DNA of 38,481 bases from an uncultured bacterium (lineage in GTDB: Bacteria > Verrucomicrobiota > Kiritimatiellia > RFP12 > UBA1067), in assembly GCA_902779865.1 (NCBI GenBank), contig CACZDG010000017.1, positions 1 to 38,481 of the forward strand. Reading direction: 5' to 3'. The notes below the pieces were generated by a model. The model was given only the letters and a program-made list of their open reading frames with translations, searched no databases and was not told where the DNA came from. Both the position numbers and the translations under genes were made by a program. Positions 8,028 through 14,999 of the stretch are shown piece by piece (within the stretch, counting starts at the first letter, position 1; each line of letters begins with the position of its first letter).

Positions 8028-8948
8028 CTATGTCCTTTCAACTGCACGCAGCTTCGCGCTGCGAGATCTTGGGTTAATGGAAATTTCATCTTTCGTTGCG
8101 GTCACCGCACGACGCGTGACAGGGCGAACCCTTGGGAGGGATCCCTCCCAGCGCTCCCCGCCCTGCTGGAGCGAAAGCATCTTGCCGACGTGTGCGGCGA
8201 AACACTGCTTCACGATCCGGTCCGTAAGACTCTCGAACGTGATCACTGCAAACCGACCACCCGCCTTCAAAATCGAAAGCCCGCCTTCAAGAGCCCTGCG
8301 GAGTTCGCCGATCTCGTCGTTCACGGCCATACGGAGAGCCTGGAACGTCCGCGTCGCAGGATGGTGGCGTCCTCGCCTACCGACAGTCTTTTCCACCAGC
8401 TCCGCGAGTTGCCCCGTCGTCTCTATAGGACGCGCCGCGCGCGCACGCACGATAGCGTGCGCGATACGACGTGCATTCGGCTCTTCGCCAAACTCGCGTA
8501 GGACGTCCGCAAGCTCAGCCTCCGTCCGTGCAGCCACAAACTCAGCAGCGGTCTCGCCGCACGAACTATCCATGCGCATGTCAAGCGGGCCATCCAACTG
8601 GAAACTGAAACCACGCTCCGCCTCGTCCAGCTGCGGACTCGACACGCCGAGATCGAGCAGAATCCCGTCAACTCCATCCGGCACCTCATTGCCGCAGATT
8701 TCCGCAATGTCTCCGTGACGACCGTGAACCAGCGCCACTTTCACCCCCGTAAAATCCTTTAGGTGTGCGGCGCTCTCGTCGAGCGCCTGCCCATCGCGGT
8801 CGATACCCACCAGGGTCGTGCCCGCACCGCCGCGCAGAAGTATCTCCCGCGCGTGGCCGGCACGCCCCAGTGTTCCATCAACGTACACACCACCCCGCTT
8901 CACCGCCAGAGCATCGACCGTCTCCTTCAGAAGAACTGGAATATGCAT
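8028..8948 (-). CDS. rsmH: 16S rRNA (cytosine1402-N4)-methyltransferase RsmH (MraW)
   Basis: 306 residues. It methylates the P-site region of 16S rRNA using SAM. It starts MHIPVLLKETVDAL, the family hallmark, followed by VDGTLGRAGHA (SAM-binding loop), GILLDLGVSSPQLDEAERGFSF and the C-terminal RSAKLRAVER. The start at 8948 is supported by the strong SD AAGGAGG ten bases upstream; the frame stays open further upstream into mraZ, but that part does not look like RsmH. It lies 13 bases behind mraZ and directly ahead of ftsL, the classic order. Confidence 0.95.
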   Translation of the reverse strand: MHIPVLLKETVDALAVKRGGVYVDGTLGRAGHAREILLRGGAGTTLVGIDRDGQALDESAAHLKDFTGVKVALVHGRHGDIAEICGNEVPDGVDGILLDLGVSSPQLDEAERGFSFQLDGPLDMRMDSSCGETAAEFVAARTEAELADVLREFGEEPNARRIAHAIVRARAARPIETTGQLAELVEKTVGRRGRHHPATRTFQALRMAVNDEIGELRRALEGGLSILKAGGRFAVITFESLTDRIVKQCFAAHVGKMLSLQQGGERWEGSLPRVRPVTRRAVTATKDEISINPRSRSAKLRAVERT

Positions 8949-8961
8949 CGCCAATTCCTCC

Positions 8962-9447
8962 TTAGAAGCGCAGCCGCTTCTTGGCGGCTCGCAGGCTTTC
9001 CGACTCCTCCGCCGTGCGCTGGGGCACGTTTTCGGGAGCCCACAAACGGGCCATCCTAATCGCACCCTTCATCACAACGGGACCCTTCAAGTTTGCATAC
9101 GCAAGCAGCCTGTCGCTGATGCGTATGCGCCCCTGTATGTCAAACTCAAGCAATTCGGAGTCTTCGCCGATGCTTTCGAGTACGTCATTCAAGCCTTCAT
9201 CCGACAAAGCATCCTCCTGGACGCTCGCCAGACGCGACTCGAACACCCCCTTAGGGATGAGCTGGAGACAGGGATTCCCCTCCTCCTTCATGACATACAC
9301 GTAGTCGGAACCCAATGCGCGGCGCCAGACGCTAGGAATCGTAAGGCGCTTCTTTGGGTCAAGAGGACGTTCAAAGGTATTCACCAGTGCGCTGGTGGAC
9401 ACCTCATTCTTCGTCTCTTCGACACTCTGTTTGCCTAGTATTGACAT
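8962..9447 (-). CDS. mraZ: MraZ transcriptional regulator of the division cluster
   Basis: 161 residues as drawn from the ATG at 9447. The two AbrB/SpoVT-like halves are visible as LDPKKRLTIPSVWRR and LLEFDIQGRIRISDRLLAYANL. MraZ binds its own promoter and regulates the cluster. The drawn N-terminus is about 15-22 residues longer than usual and has no SD. The promoter at 9459-9487 would start the transcript near 9452, only about five bases before this ATG. GTG codons at 9402 (Val16) and 9384 (Val22) would give family-like length and a 50-70 base leader, so the true start may be one of these. Otherwise the message is near-leaderless. Confidence 0.9.
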   Translation of the reverse strand: MSILGKQSVEETKNEVSTSALVNTFERPLDPKKRLTIPSVWRRALGSDYVYVMKEEGNPCLQLIPKGVFESRLASVQEDALSDEGLNDVLESIGEDSELLEFDIQGRIRISDRLLAYANLKGPVVMKGAIRMARLWAPENVPQRTAEESESLRAAKKRLRF

Positions 9448-9458
9448 CGATTGACACT

Positions 9459-9487
9459 AGAATACACTTTTCCCCACCGAAAGTCAA
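9459..9487 (-). promoter_or_regulatory. mraZ promoter with possible MraZ box
   Basis: Read on the minus strand, TTGACT (9487-9482), 17 bases, TATTCT (9464-9459). The spacer contains TGGGG, matching the TGGGN element bound by MraZ in other bacteria. TG dinucleotides recur at 10-base spacing downstream (TGTAT, TGTCA), but they are not full TGGGN copies. It drives the minus-strand half of the division cluster. Confidence 0.7.
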
Positions 9488-9492
9488 ACCCA

Positions 9493-9769
9493 AAAAGCAA
9501 AAAAATAATCAAAAAAAATCCACGGCAATATTCTGTGCCCAGTACGGGCATGCAAAAAACCTTGAAAACAAAGGAGAAAACCGATATCCACGCTTCCTAC
9601 ACCCATCGCACCAGATCAACTAGGTTGCCTCTCCCCAAGGCCCATCACCCCCTCGCGTACCCCCTTGACACGCCCCACCACCACCCACCACGCCCCACAC
9701 ACCCCCTCACGCAAGCCCCCACCAACCACGAACCATGAATCACAAATCACGAATTATTGTAATTCGCTC
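9493..9769. other. Low-complexity intergenic region
   Basis: About 280 bases between the mraZ promoter and the tRNA promoter. It starts with A-rich runs (9493-9560) and turns into a C/A-rich stretch of CCCC, CCACC and CACG words at ~9640-9735. No credible gene, RNA or clean tandem repeat was found. The short open frames there are compositional. Confidence 0.5.
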
Positions 9770-9798
9770 TTGCAATAGACGACGGAATACGATATACT
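9770..9798 (+). promoter_or_regulatory. tRNA-Val promoter
   Basis: TTGCAA (9770-9775), 17-base spacer, TATACT (9793-9798). This is a near-consensus housekeeping promoter 20 bases before the mature tRNA 5' end. Confidence 0.8.
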
Positions 9799-9817
9799 AT
9801 ACCGCGTTTTCCGTTTA

Positions 9818-9894
9818 GGGCGCTTAGCTCAGTTGGTTAGAGCACTACCTTCACACGGTAGGGGTCACTGGTCCGAGTCCAGTAGCGCCCACCA
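9818..9894 (+). tRNA. tRNA-Val (anticodon CAC)
   Basis: 77 bases including encoded CCA. The acceptor stem GGGCGCT pairs with AGCGCCC. The D-arm contains AGCTCAGTTGGTTAGAGC. The anticodon stem CTACC/GGTAG closes the loop TTCACAC with anticodon CAC. The T-arm contains GGTCCGAGTCC. It reads valine codon GTG. Confidence 0.95.
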
Positions 9895-9927
9895 ATCTCT
9901 CCCTAAAATCCATTGTGGCGGTTTCGT

Positions 9928-10404
9928 CTATTTTCTGCGTCCCCTAGTTGGCTTGGCCCCCCTGCCCCGGTGGTGCGATGTTCGGTTGAACGTAGGTTTT
10001 CCATTCGGCGGATGGGCGCAGAGTCCCGAAAGCATGCGTCTGCCATGTCCGCTTTTTCCACCATGTACACTACCATGAACGACATGGCCTCTATGGTATC
10101 CACCATGATTGTGCGGACGATGTCCAAATCTCGGTGGCGGCGGACGGTGATGGCGGTACGAGTAATGTGGGTAACACGTATCCATGTACACAGGAAATCC
10201 ACTGTCGCATATTGTCGTAGTTGAATACCCGGATACTGGCGCCGCGTAATAGGCGGGAGATACATCGTAAACGGGTGACGAGTTGCAGGTGGACGTTGAA
10301 TAAGCTGGAACATACGATCTAACATACCCGGTATCAACGCGAGTCACACAACCCGTCAGCAATCCGACGAGTCCCGTCATGATAAAACAACGTGTAACAT
10401 TCAT
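9928..10404 (-). CDS. Small Tyr/His/Pro-rich lipoprotein
   Basis: 158 residues. The N-terminus MNVTRCFIMTGLVGLLTGC is a lipoprotein signal with lipobox LTGC. The mature chain is Ser/Tyr/Thr-rich (~25-80), then carries YRHHRPPPP and many His-Gly pairs (~84-120), and ends in a basic tail. Such His-rich low-complexity surface lipoproteins have no assigned function; metal binding is possible but only a guess. GAGGTGG lies just upstream of the ATG at 10404. It is convergent with the tRNA-Val gene, and no clear terminator separates them. Confidence 0.65.
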   Translation of the reverse strand: MNVTRCFIMTGLVGLLTGCVTRVDTGYVRSYVPAYSTSTCNSSPVYDVSPAYYAAPVSGYSTTTICDSGFPVYMDTCYPHYSYRHHRPPPPRFGHRPHNHGGYHRGHVVHGSVHGGKSGHGRRMLSGLCAHPPNGKPTFNRTSHHRGRGAKPTRGRRK

Positions 10405-10506
10405 GGTCCACCTCTCTTTCTTGTGTTAAGTTAGGCAAACCTCCCCACCCGTTCTGACAGATGCACACATCTCGCAGGAGAGAAAGAAACATGAGGCCGC
10501 CGTTCT

Positions 10507-10716
10507 CTACCGCGCACTTTCAAGCGCGGTTGTCACCGCACGTTCTGTGCGATTAGGATGCCCATTGCTGTGAGAATCGCGTCGCGGTAGATGCGCGCGG
10601 AGAAGTCGTTGCAGTGGTTTATTCGGCGCATCCACCGCCTCCAGAGACGTCACCGCCCACGCCGCTACGCAGAGAGCGACAGCAAGCGTACAACAGCAAG
10701 TTTTCACAATTTTCAT
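10507..10716 (-). CDS. Small secreted protein, probably frameshifted
   Basis: 69 residues as an uninterrupted frame. A perfect SD (AAAGGAGTG) precedes the ATG at 10716, and the first 25 residues form a convincing signal sequence with three consecutive cysteines (MKIVKTCCC...). After about residue 28 the frame turns unnatural, rich in Arg, Pro and His. The next frame instead gives a protein-like ending (NDFSARIYRDAILTAMGI... to LIAQNVR) with the C/G-ending codons used by neighbouring genes. It stops at 10533, directly before a 7-bp hairpin (10509-10530). The natural product probably used that ending, so a one-base indel or a sequencing error near 10630 is likely. Function unknown. Confidence 0.5.
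   Translation of the reverse strand: MKIVKTCCCTLAVALCVAAWAVTSLEAVDAPNKPLQRLLRAHLPRRDSHSNGHPNRTERAVTTALESAR
10509..10530 (-). terminator. Hairpin after the small secreted gene
   Basis: ACCGCGC/GCGCGGT, 7 bp with an 8-base loop. It follows the alternative-frame stop (10533) within a few bases on the minus strand. No T-run follows, so it is a weak or Rho-dependent end at best. Confidence 0.4.
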
Positions 10717-10814
10717 AATGACACTCCTTTTCTACTGCCGCGCATTATGCCAAAAACTCCCGCAGTGTGCCGGCAATTCGCGTTGCCGACTTTGGTGAAA
10801 AATCAATTTAGATA

Positions 10815-10843
10815 AAGACACGTGGGCGCGAATGTGGTATAAT
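10815..10843 (+). promoter_or_regulatory. ddl-ftsQAZ-mutL promoter (extended -10)
   Basis: AAGACA (10815-10820), 17 bases, TATAAT (10838-10843) preceded by TGG, giving an extended -10. It lies about 40 bases upstream of the ddl ATG. A small inverted repeat GGCG/CGCC brackets the AGGAG before ddl (10862-10876) and could partly mask the ribosome binding site. Confidence 0.75.
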
Positions 10844-10883
10844 TCACGTCGCTTTGTAAAAGGCGTTAGGAGCGCCAAAGAGA

Positions 10884-11792
10884 ATGAAGAGAATTTGTGT
10901 ATTGATGGGAGGCACGTCTAACGAACGGGACGTGTCGCTCGTGTCTGGAAAAAACGTCGCGGAGGCACTTGCCTCGCTAGGAACCTACGACGTCCTGCCT
11001 GTGCGGCTGGACGCCGACAATCTAGACGCCCTTCCGTCGAATGTTGACGCATGCTACATCGCGCTGCACGGCGGCTGGGGCGAAGACGGCGGGGTACAGG
11101 CAGCGCTCGACGCGCGTGGCATCCCCTACACGGGGCCAGGCGCAGCGGCAAGCCGTCTCGCGATGGACAAGATTGCCACGAAGAGAAAGCTCGACGCAGC
11201 CGGAGTGCCTACGGCGCCATGGTCTGTCGCCACGCCGTCGCAGCCGCTCGCCGACTCCCCCGTAGGCTATCCGTGCGTCGTCAAGGCGCCGCGCGACGGT
11301 TCTAGCGTCGGAGTGTATCTGGTGAAAAGCGCGGACGAGTTCCAACACGCCGTATCCGAGGCGCAGCGTATAGACCGCGAAAAGTTCGGCGGCGAGGGCG
11401 AGGCTCTCGTGGAGGCGTACATCCCGGGGCGCGAGACGACCGTTGGCGTGATAGGCCACACTGCCCTTCCCGTTGTTGAAATCTGCGCACCGAACGGTTG
11501 GTACGGATACGAGGAGAAGTACAACTCCGACGAAACGCGCTACCCGTTCCCCGACGACGCCTTCTGCCCGGAGATGCAGCGCATCGCGCTCGCCGCGTTC
11601 GACGCGACCGGCTGCCGCAGCGTGACGCGCGTGGATTTCCGCGTGACGCCCGACGGGATGATGTACGTACTTGAACTCAACACGTCCCCCGGCATGACGG
11701 GGCACTCCCTCGTACCAAAGGCCGCCGCGAAACTAGGAATCGAACTTCCCCAGCTCTGTGACCGCATACTGAAGACCGCCGCACATGATTAA
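10884..11792 (+). CDS. ddl: D-alanine--D-alanine ligase
   Basis: 302 residues, typical length. Ddl joins two D-alanines with ATP to make the terminal dipeptide of the peptidoglycan stem. The N-terminal GGTSNERDVSLVSG is the substrate loop. An ATP-grasp core follows (AAWLAMDK-like ASRLAMDKIATKRKL, VVKAPRDGSSVGV, VEAYIPGRETTVGV). The metal/substrate residues lie in RVDFRVTPDG and LELNTSPGMTGHSLVPKAA. First gene of the plus-strand half of the division cluster; it overlaps ftsQ by eight bases. Confidence 0.95.
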   Translation: MKRICVLMGGTSNERDVSLVSGKNVAEALASLGTYDVLPVRLDADNLDALPSNVDACYIALHGGWGEDGGVQAALDARGIPYTGPGAAASRLAMDKIATKRKLDAAGVPTAPWSVATPSQPLADSPVGYPCVVKAPRDGSSVGVYLVKSADEFQHAVSEAQRIDREKFGGEGEALVEAYIPGRETTVGVIGHTALPVVEICAPNGWYGYEEKYNSDETRYPFPDDAFCPEMQRIALAAFDATGCRSVTRVDFRVTPDGMMYVLELNTSPGMTGHSLVPKAAAKLGIELPQLCDRILKTAAHD

Positions 11793-12663
11793 GAGAAACA
11801 AAAACATAAAGGGCGAATCCGCCGCGCGCCGCATGGCCGTGCTTTCGGCCATATTGCTGGCCGGCGCCGCCGCTACGTGCTGCGGCCTCGCAATCAGCGT
11901 AGGTGCGCTGCGCGACGTATGGCGCGAGCAGTTCGGCGTAAGAGACACGCGCATCGACGTGGTGGTGTCGTCCTCAGGCAACATCGTCCAGCCAGACGTG
12001 ATCACAATCCACTTCGGCCTCACGAACGGAGCGAATCTCGCCACAATCCCGTTCAAGGAGCTGCGCGCAAGCCTGATGAAGCGGATTCCCAACATCCGCA
12101 ACTTGAAGATAGAGCGTCGTCTGCCCCGCCGCGTGACGATCGACGTGGAGGAACGCGTACCCGCCGTGCGCATCGCGCCGCCCAAGGGAAAATCGGACTC
12201 CGGGCGCGTGGCGGATTTCGACGGCGTCGTGTTCCGCTACTTCAACAGCGACCCAATGCCGATAATACGCGAATCCGCAGAACACAGCGCGTCTCCGGGC
12301 GAACGTCTCGCCGGAAACGCGGCAGCCGCCCTTCAGCTCATCAAGTTCCTCGCGGACGCTGCCGACGCCAAGGGCGAATCAAGCGAACCAGAACTCGCCG
12401 ACATGCGCGTTCTGGAGATTGACACCTCGAAGAGGGACTACCTTTTCGTCACCTTCAGCGACTACTCCACGGCGGAAATCGCCTGGGACCGCATGGGCGA
12501 GGGAACAGAACGCTCCAGCGCGAGCCTCAAACGCCAGCTCGTGCATCTCGCACAGGCAATGGCCGCGCACCTCACTCCGCGCACCACGCGCTGGATCGCC
12601 ACCGACTTCGGACCGGGCGGACGTGTTTCCGCCATGGACCCGTCGAGGGCCGGAGGCCACTGA
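11785..12663 (+). CDS. ftsQ: Cell division protein FtsQ/DivIB
   Basis: 292 residues. A basic N-terminal tail and one membrane helix (~17-40) are followed by a POTRA domain (~75-132: IPFKELRASLMKRIPNIRNLKIERRLPRRVTIDVEERVPAVRI), which matches the FtsQ pattern closely. A less conserved beta domain follows. FtsQ links FtsA/FtsZ-dependent assembly to FtsL, FtsB and FtsI in the periplasm. Its position between ddl and ftsA is the standard order. The start lies inside the ddl 3' end. Confidence 0.88.
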   Translation: MIKRNKNIKGESAARRMAVLSAILLAGAAATCCGLAISVGALRDVWREQFGVRDTRIDVVVSSSGNIVQPDVITIHFGLTNGANLATIPFKELRASLMKRIPNIRNLKIERRLPRRVTIDVEERVPAVRIAPPKGKSDSGRVADFDGVVFRYFNSDPMPIIRESAEHSASPGERLAGNAAAALQLIKFLADAADAKGESSEPELADMRVLEIDTSKRDYLFVTFSDYSTAEIAWDRMGEGTERSSASLKRQLVHLAQAMAAHLTPRTTRWIATDFGPGGRVSAMDPSRAGGH

Positions 12664-12680
12664 CACTTGAAAGGACGCAC

Positions 12681-13889
12681 ATGAATCCATCCGATCCAAT
12701 TGCCGCACTTGAGATTGGCACCACGCGCACCGTGATCGCCATCGGCGAACCACTCGGCGACGGGCGTATGCGCATCGCCGCATACGACAGCATCCCCTCG
12801 TCCGGCGTACGCAAAAGCCAGATTGTTGACGTAGCGCAGGCGCGGTACTCCGTCGCATCCGTGCAGAAGAAACTCGTCACCCAGTTCGACTACGCCGTGT
12901 CGCAGGCTTACCTCGTCGTGTCAGGTCCGCAGATACGCACAGACCAGTTCTCGGTGCAGGTGCAGCTGCCGCGTGCGACAGTCACCGACGAGGACATCGA
13001 GGAGATCGGCGAGCGGATGTACGACGTCGCACTGCCGCAGGACCGCCAGGCGCTTGAAATCGCCCGCCTCAGCTACGGGCTCGACGACCTCGACAACGTC
13101 ACATCGCCAAAGGGCATGAGCGGACACCTCCTCAAACTTCGCACGCTCTGCATCCACGGTTCGGCGCAGCGCATCGCGGACGCGAAGAACGCCGCAGACG
13201 CCGCGAAACTTGAGATTCTCGACGTATGCTACGCCGGCACGAGCGCGGCGGCCGCCGTCCTCACACCACAGCAGAAGCGCGACGGCGCGCTCGTGATCGA
13301 CCTCGGCGGCGGCTCCACGAACTTCACGGCGTGGGCCGACGGGCGCCTCCTCTACGCCGACGTAATCGGCGTCGGCGGCGACCACGTGACGGAGGACATC
13401 CGCTACGCCTTCTCGATCTCTCTTGCCCAGGCGGAAAACCTGAAAAACACTTCAGCCTCCGCCATGATCGGACCAGACGACGCAAGCGTGCGCATACCGT
13501 TGCCAGCTTCCACGCCCGGTTTCAACGACGCATCGATCTCCCTCCGTGCGCTCAACACCGTGGTCAACGCCCGTCTTAGCGAGCTCTTCACCATAATCCG
13601 CACGAAACTCGACGAGGTGAACCTGCTCCACCGGTTGAATGCTGGCGTATTCCTCACTGGCGGCGGTTCGTCGATGAAGAACGTCCTGCCGCTCGCCGCC
13701 AACGTCTTCGGACGCGCAGTGTCCATCGGGCAGATAGTGCCGGAGATCGAGGGACTCGAAAACGAGGCGAATCCGGCCGCGCTTGCGACCATCGTCGGGA
13801 CGCTCATTCAGACCGTTCCCGCAGAATCGGAAAACAAGTCGTTCATGGACGCTGTGCGCAGCTTCTTCGGAGGAAACAAGAAAAAATGA
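12681..13889 (+). CDS. ftsA: Actin-like division protein FtsA
   Basis: 402 residues. FtsA anchors FtsZ to the membrane and recruits later division proteins. The actin-fold ATPase motifs are visible: IAALEIGTTRTVIAIG, ALVIDLGGGSTNFTAW, VGGDHVTEDI and VFLTGGGSSMKNV. The 1C subdomain lies around residues 85-160. The C-terminus ends in SFMDAVRSFFGGNKKK, which fits the amphipathic membrane-targeting helix. AAAGGA lies upstream of the ATG. The stop overlaps the ftsZ start (ATGA). Confidence 0.93.
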   Translation: MNPSDPIAALEIGTTRTVIAIGEPLGDGRMRIAAYDSIPSSGVRKSQIVDVAQARYSVASVQKKLVTQFDYAVSQAYLVVSGPQIRTDQFSVQVQLPRATVTDEDIEEIGERMYDVALPQDRQALEIARLSYGLDDLDNVTSPKGMSGHLLKLRTLCIHGSAQRIADAKNAADAAKLEILDVCYAGTSAAAAVLTPQQKRDGALVIDLGGGSTNFTAWADGRLLYADVIGVGGDHVTEDIRYAFSISLAQAENLKNTSASAMIGPDDASVRIPLPASTPGFNDASISLRALNTVVNARLSELFTIIRTKLDEVNLLHRLNAGVFLTGGGSSMKNVLPLAANVFGRAVSIGQIVPEIEGLENEANPAALATIVGTLIQTVPAESENKSFMDAVRSFFGGNKKK

Positions 13890-14995
13890 ACAGCCAGCCA
13901 TCACCCATTCTCCTCCTCGGCGTCGGGGGTGCCGGAACCGCAATGGTCCGTGGCATCCTCCGCTCGTACGGCCCCGGTATCCGGGCTCTCGCGATAGACA
14001 CCGACGCGCAGTCCGGCGGCACGGGAGACATGCTTTTCCTGCTGCTCGGCGGAAACCGCCTCGCCGGACGCGGCACCGGTGGTCAGCCCGCATCCGCACG
14101 CGCCGCTTTCCAGGACACGCCTTCCGTGCTTGACTCGGCGCTTGAAGGCGTCCGCACCGTCGTGATCGTGACCGCGCTAGGCGGCGGCACGGGCGGCGGC
14201 GCCACGGGCGAAATACTCAAGCACCTCCACACGCTCGGCATCGCGACGCTCGTGTTCGCGACCATGCCGTTCTCGTTCGAGGGAGCGGAGCGCAGCCGCA
14301 CGGCGCGCGCCTCCATCGGCTCAATTGAGCAGCACGCCGACGTATCCGTGTTCCTGCCGCTCGACGAACTCGTCGCCGGCGCAAACACCGACAACATGCG
14401 CGACGCCCTTGCGCGCGGCATCGACACAATGTCTCTCGGAGTAACTCTTCTCTGGCGCGTCCTCGAAAAACCAGGCTACATAAGATTTGATCCAGAACGC
14501 CTGCGCACAATCCTCTCCGGCTGTGGACGCGCCCAGTTTGCCACCGCCACCGCGATGGGCCCCAACAGAGCGGAAGACATCCTCGCCTCGCTTTCCGAAA
14601 GCCCGCTTCTCAAACAGGACGCCAACTCCGCCCACGTGCGCACTCTCCTAGTAGGCGTACTCGCCGGCGACGACCTCCTGCTTTCCGAAGTCGGTACTGT
14701 CGCGAGCGGTCTTTCTGCCGCCTTTGGCCTCGGCGCCACGCTTGAACTCGGTACCGTAAACGACGAAGCCACGTTCTCCGGACGGCTCACCGTCGTCGTG
14801 CTGATATTCAACGAAAGCGCAACCGCCACGAAAAAGACGATGCCGGGGACGGTACGCCACGTTGCGCGCGACCGCGCCGGCGAGCGAGCCCTTGCGCGTA
14901 CGGACCGCTTCCGTCACTCTGACGCGACGATGTGGAACGACGAAGACCTCGACATCCCCACGTTCATCCGTCGCCAGCTAACGCTCGACAGATAG
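13886..14995 (+). CDS. ftsZ: Divergent FtsZ with altered T7 loop
   Basis: 369 residues. The tubulin-fold core is clear: GVGGAGTAMV (12-21), IDTDAQ (37-42), the signature loop GGGTGGG at 99-105 (usually GGGTGTG), MPFSFEGAERSRTARASIGSIEQHADVSVFLPLDELV, and the C-terminal peptide DEDLDIPTFIRRQL that binds FtsA. The T7 synergy loop, NxDxxD in typical FtsZ, reads RFDPER here. The Asn and the second Asp are Arg200 and Arg205; only Asp202 is kept. This loop completes the GTPase site of the neighbouring subunit, so hydrolysis may be slow, absent or done differently. It is the only FtsZ in the window and sits in the canonical place after ftsA. Confidence 0.93.
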   Translation: MNSQPSPILLLGVGGAGTAMVRGILRSYGPGIRALAIDTDAQSGGTGDMLFLLLGGNRLAGRGTGGQPASARAAFQDTPSVLDSALEGVRTVVIVTALGGGTGGGATGEILKHLHTLGIATLVFATMPFSFEGAERSRTARASIGSIEQHADVSVFLPLDELVAGANTDNMRDALARGIDTMSLGVTLLWRVLEKPGYIRFDPERLRTILSGCGRAQFATATAMGPNRAEDILASLSESPLLKQDANSAHVRTLLVGVLAGDDLLLSEVGTVASGLSAAFGLGATLELGTVNDEATFSGRLTVVVLIFNESATATKKTMPGTVRHVARDRAGERALARTDRFRHSDATMWNDEDLDIPTFIRRQLTLDR

Positions 14996-14999
14996 GACC

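Noticed and set aside
9451-9738. A 95-codon plus-strand open frame upstream of tRNA-Val
   Set aside because: It lies in low-complexity A- and C-rich sequence, overlaps the mraZ promoter, and encodes a Lys/Pro/His-biased peptide without an SD.
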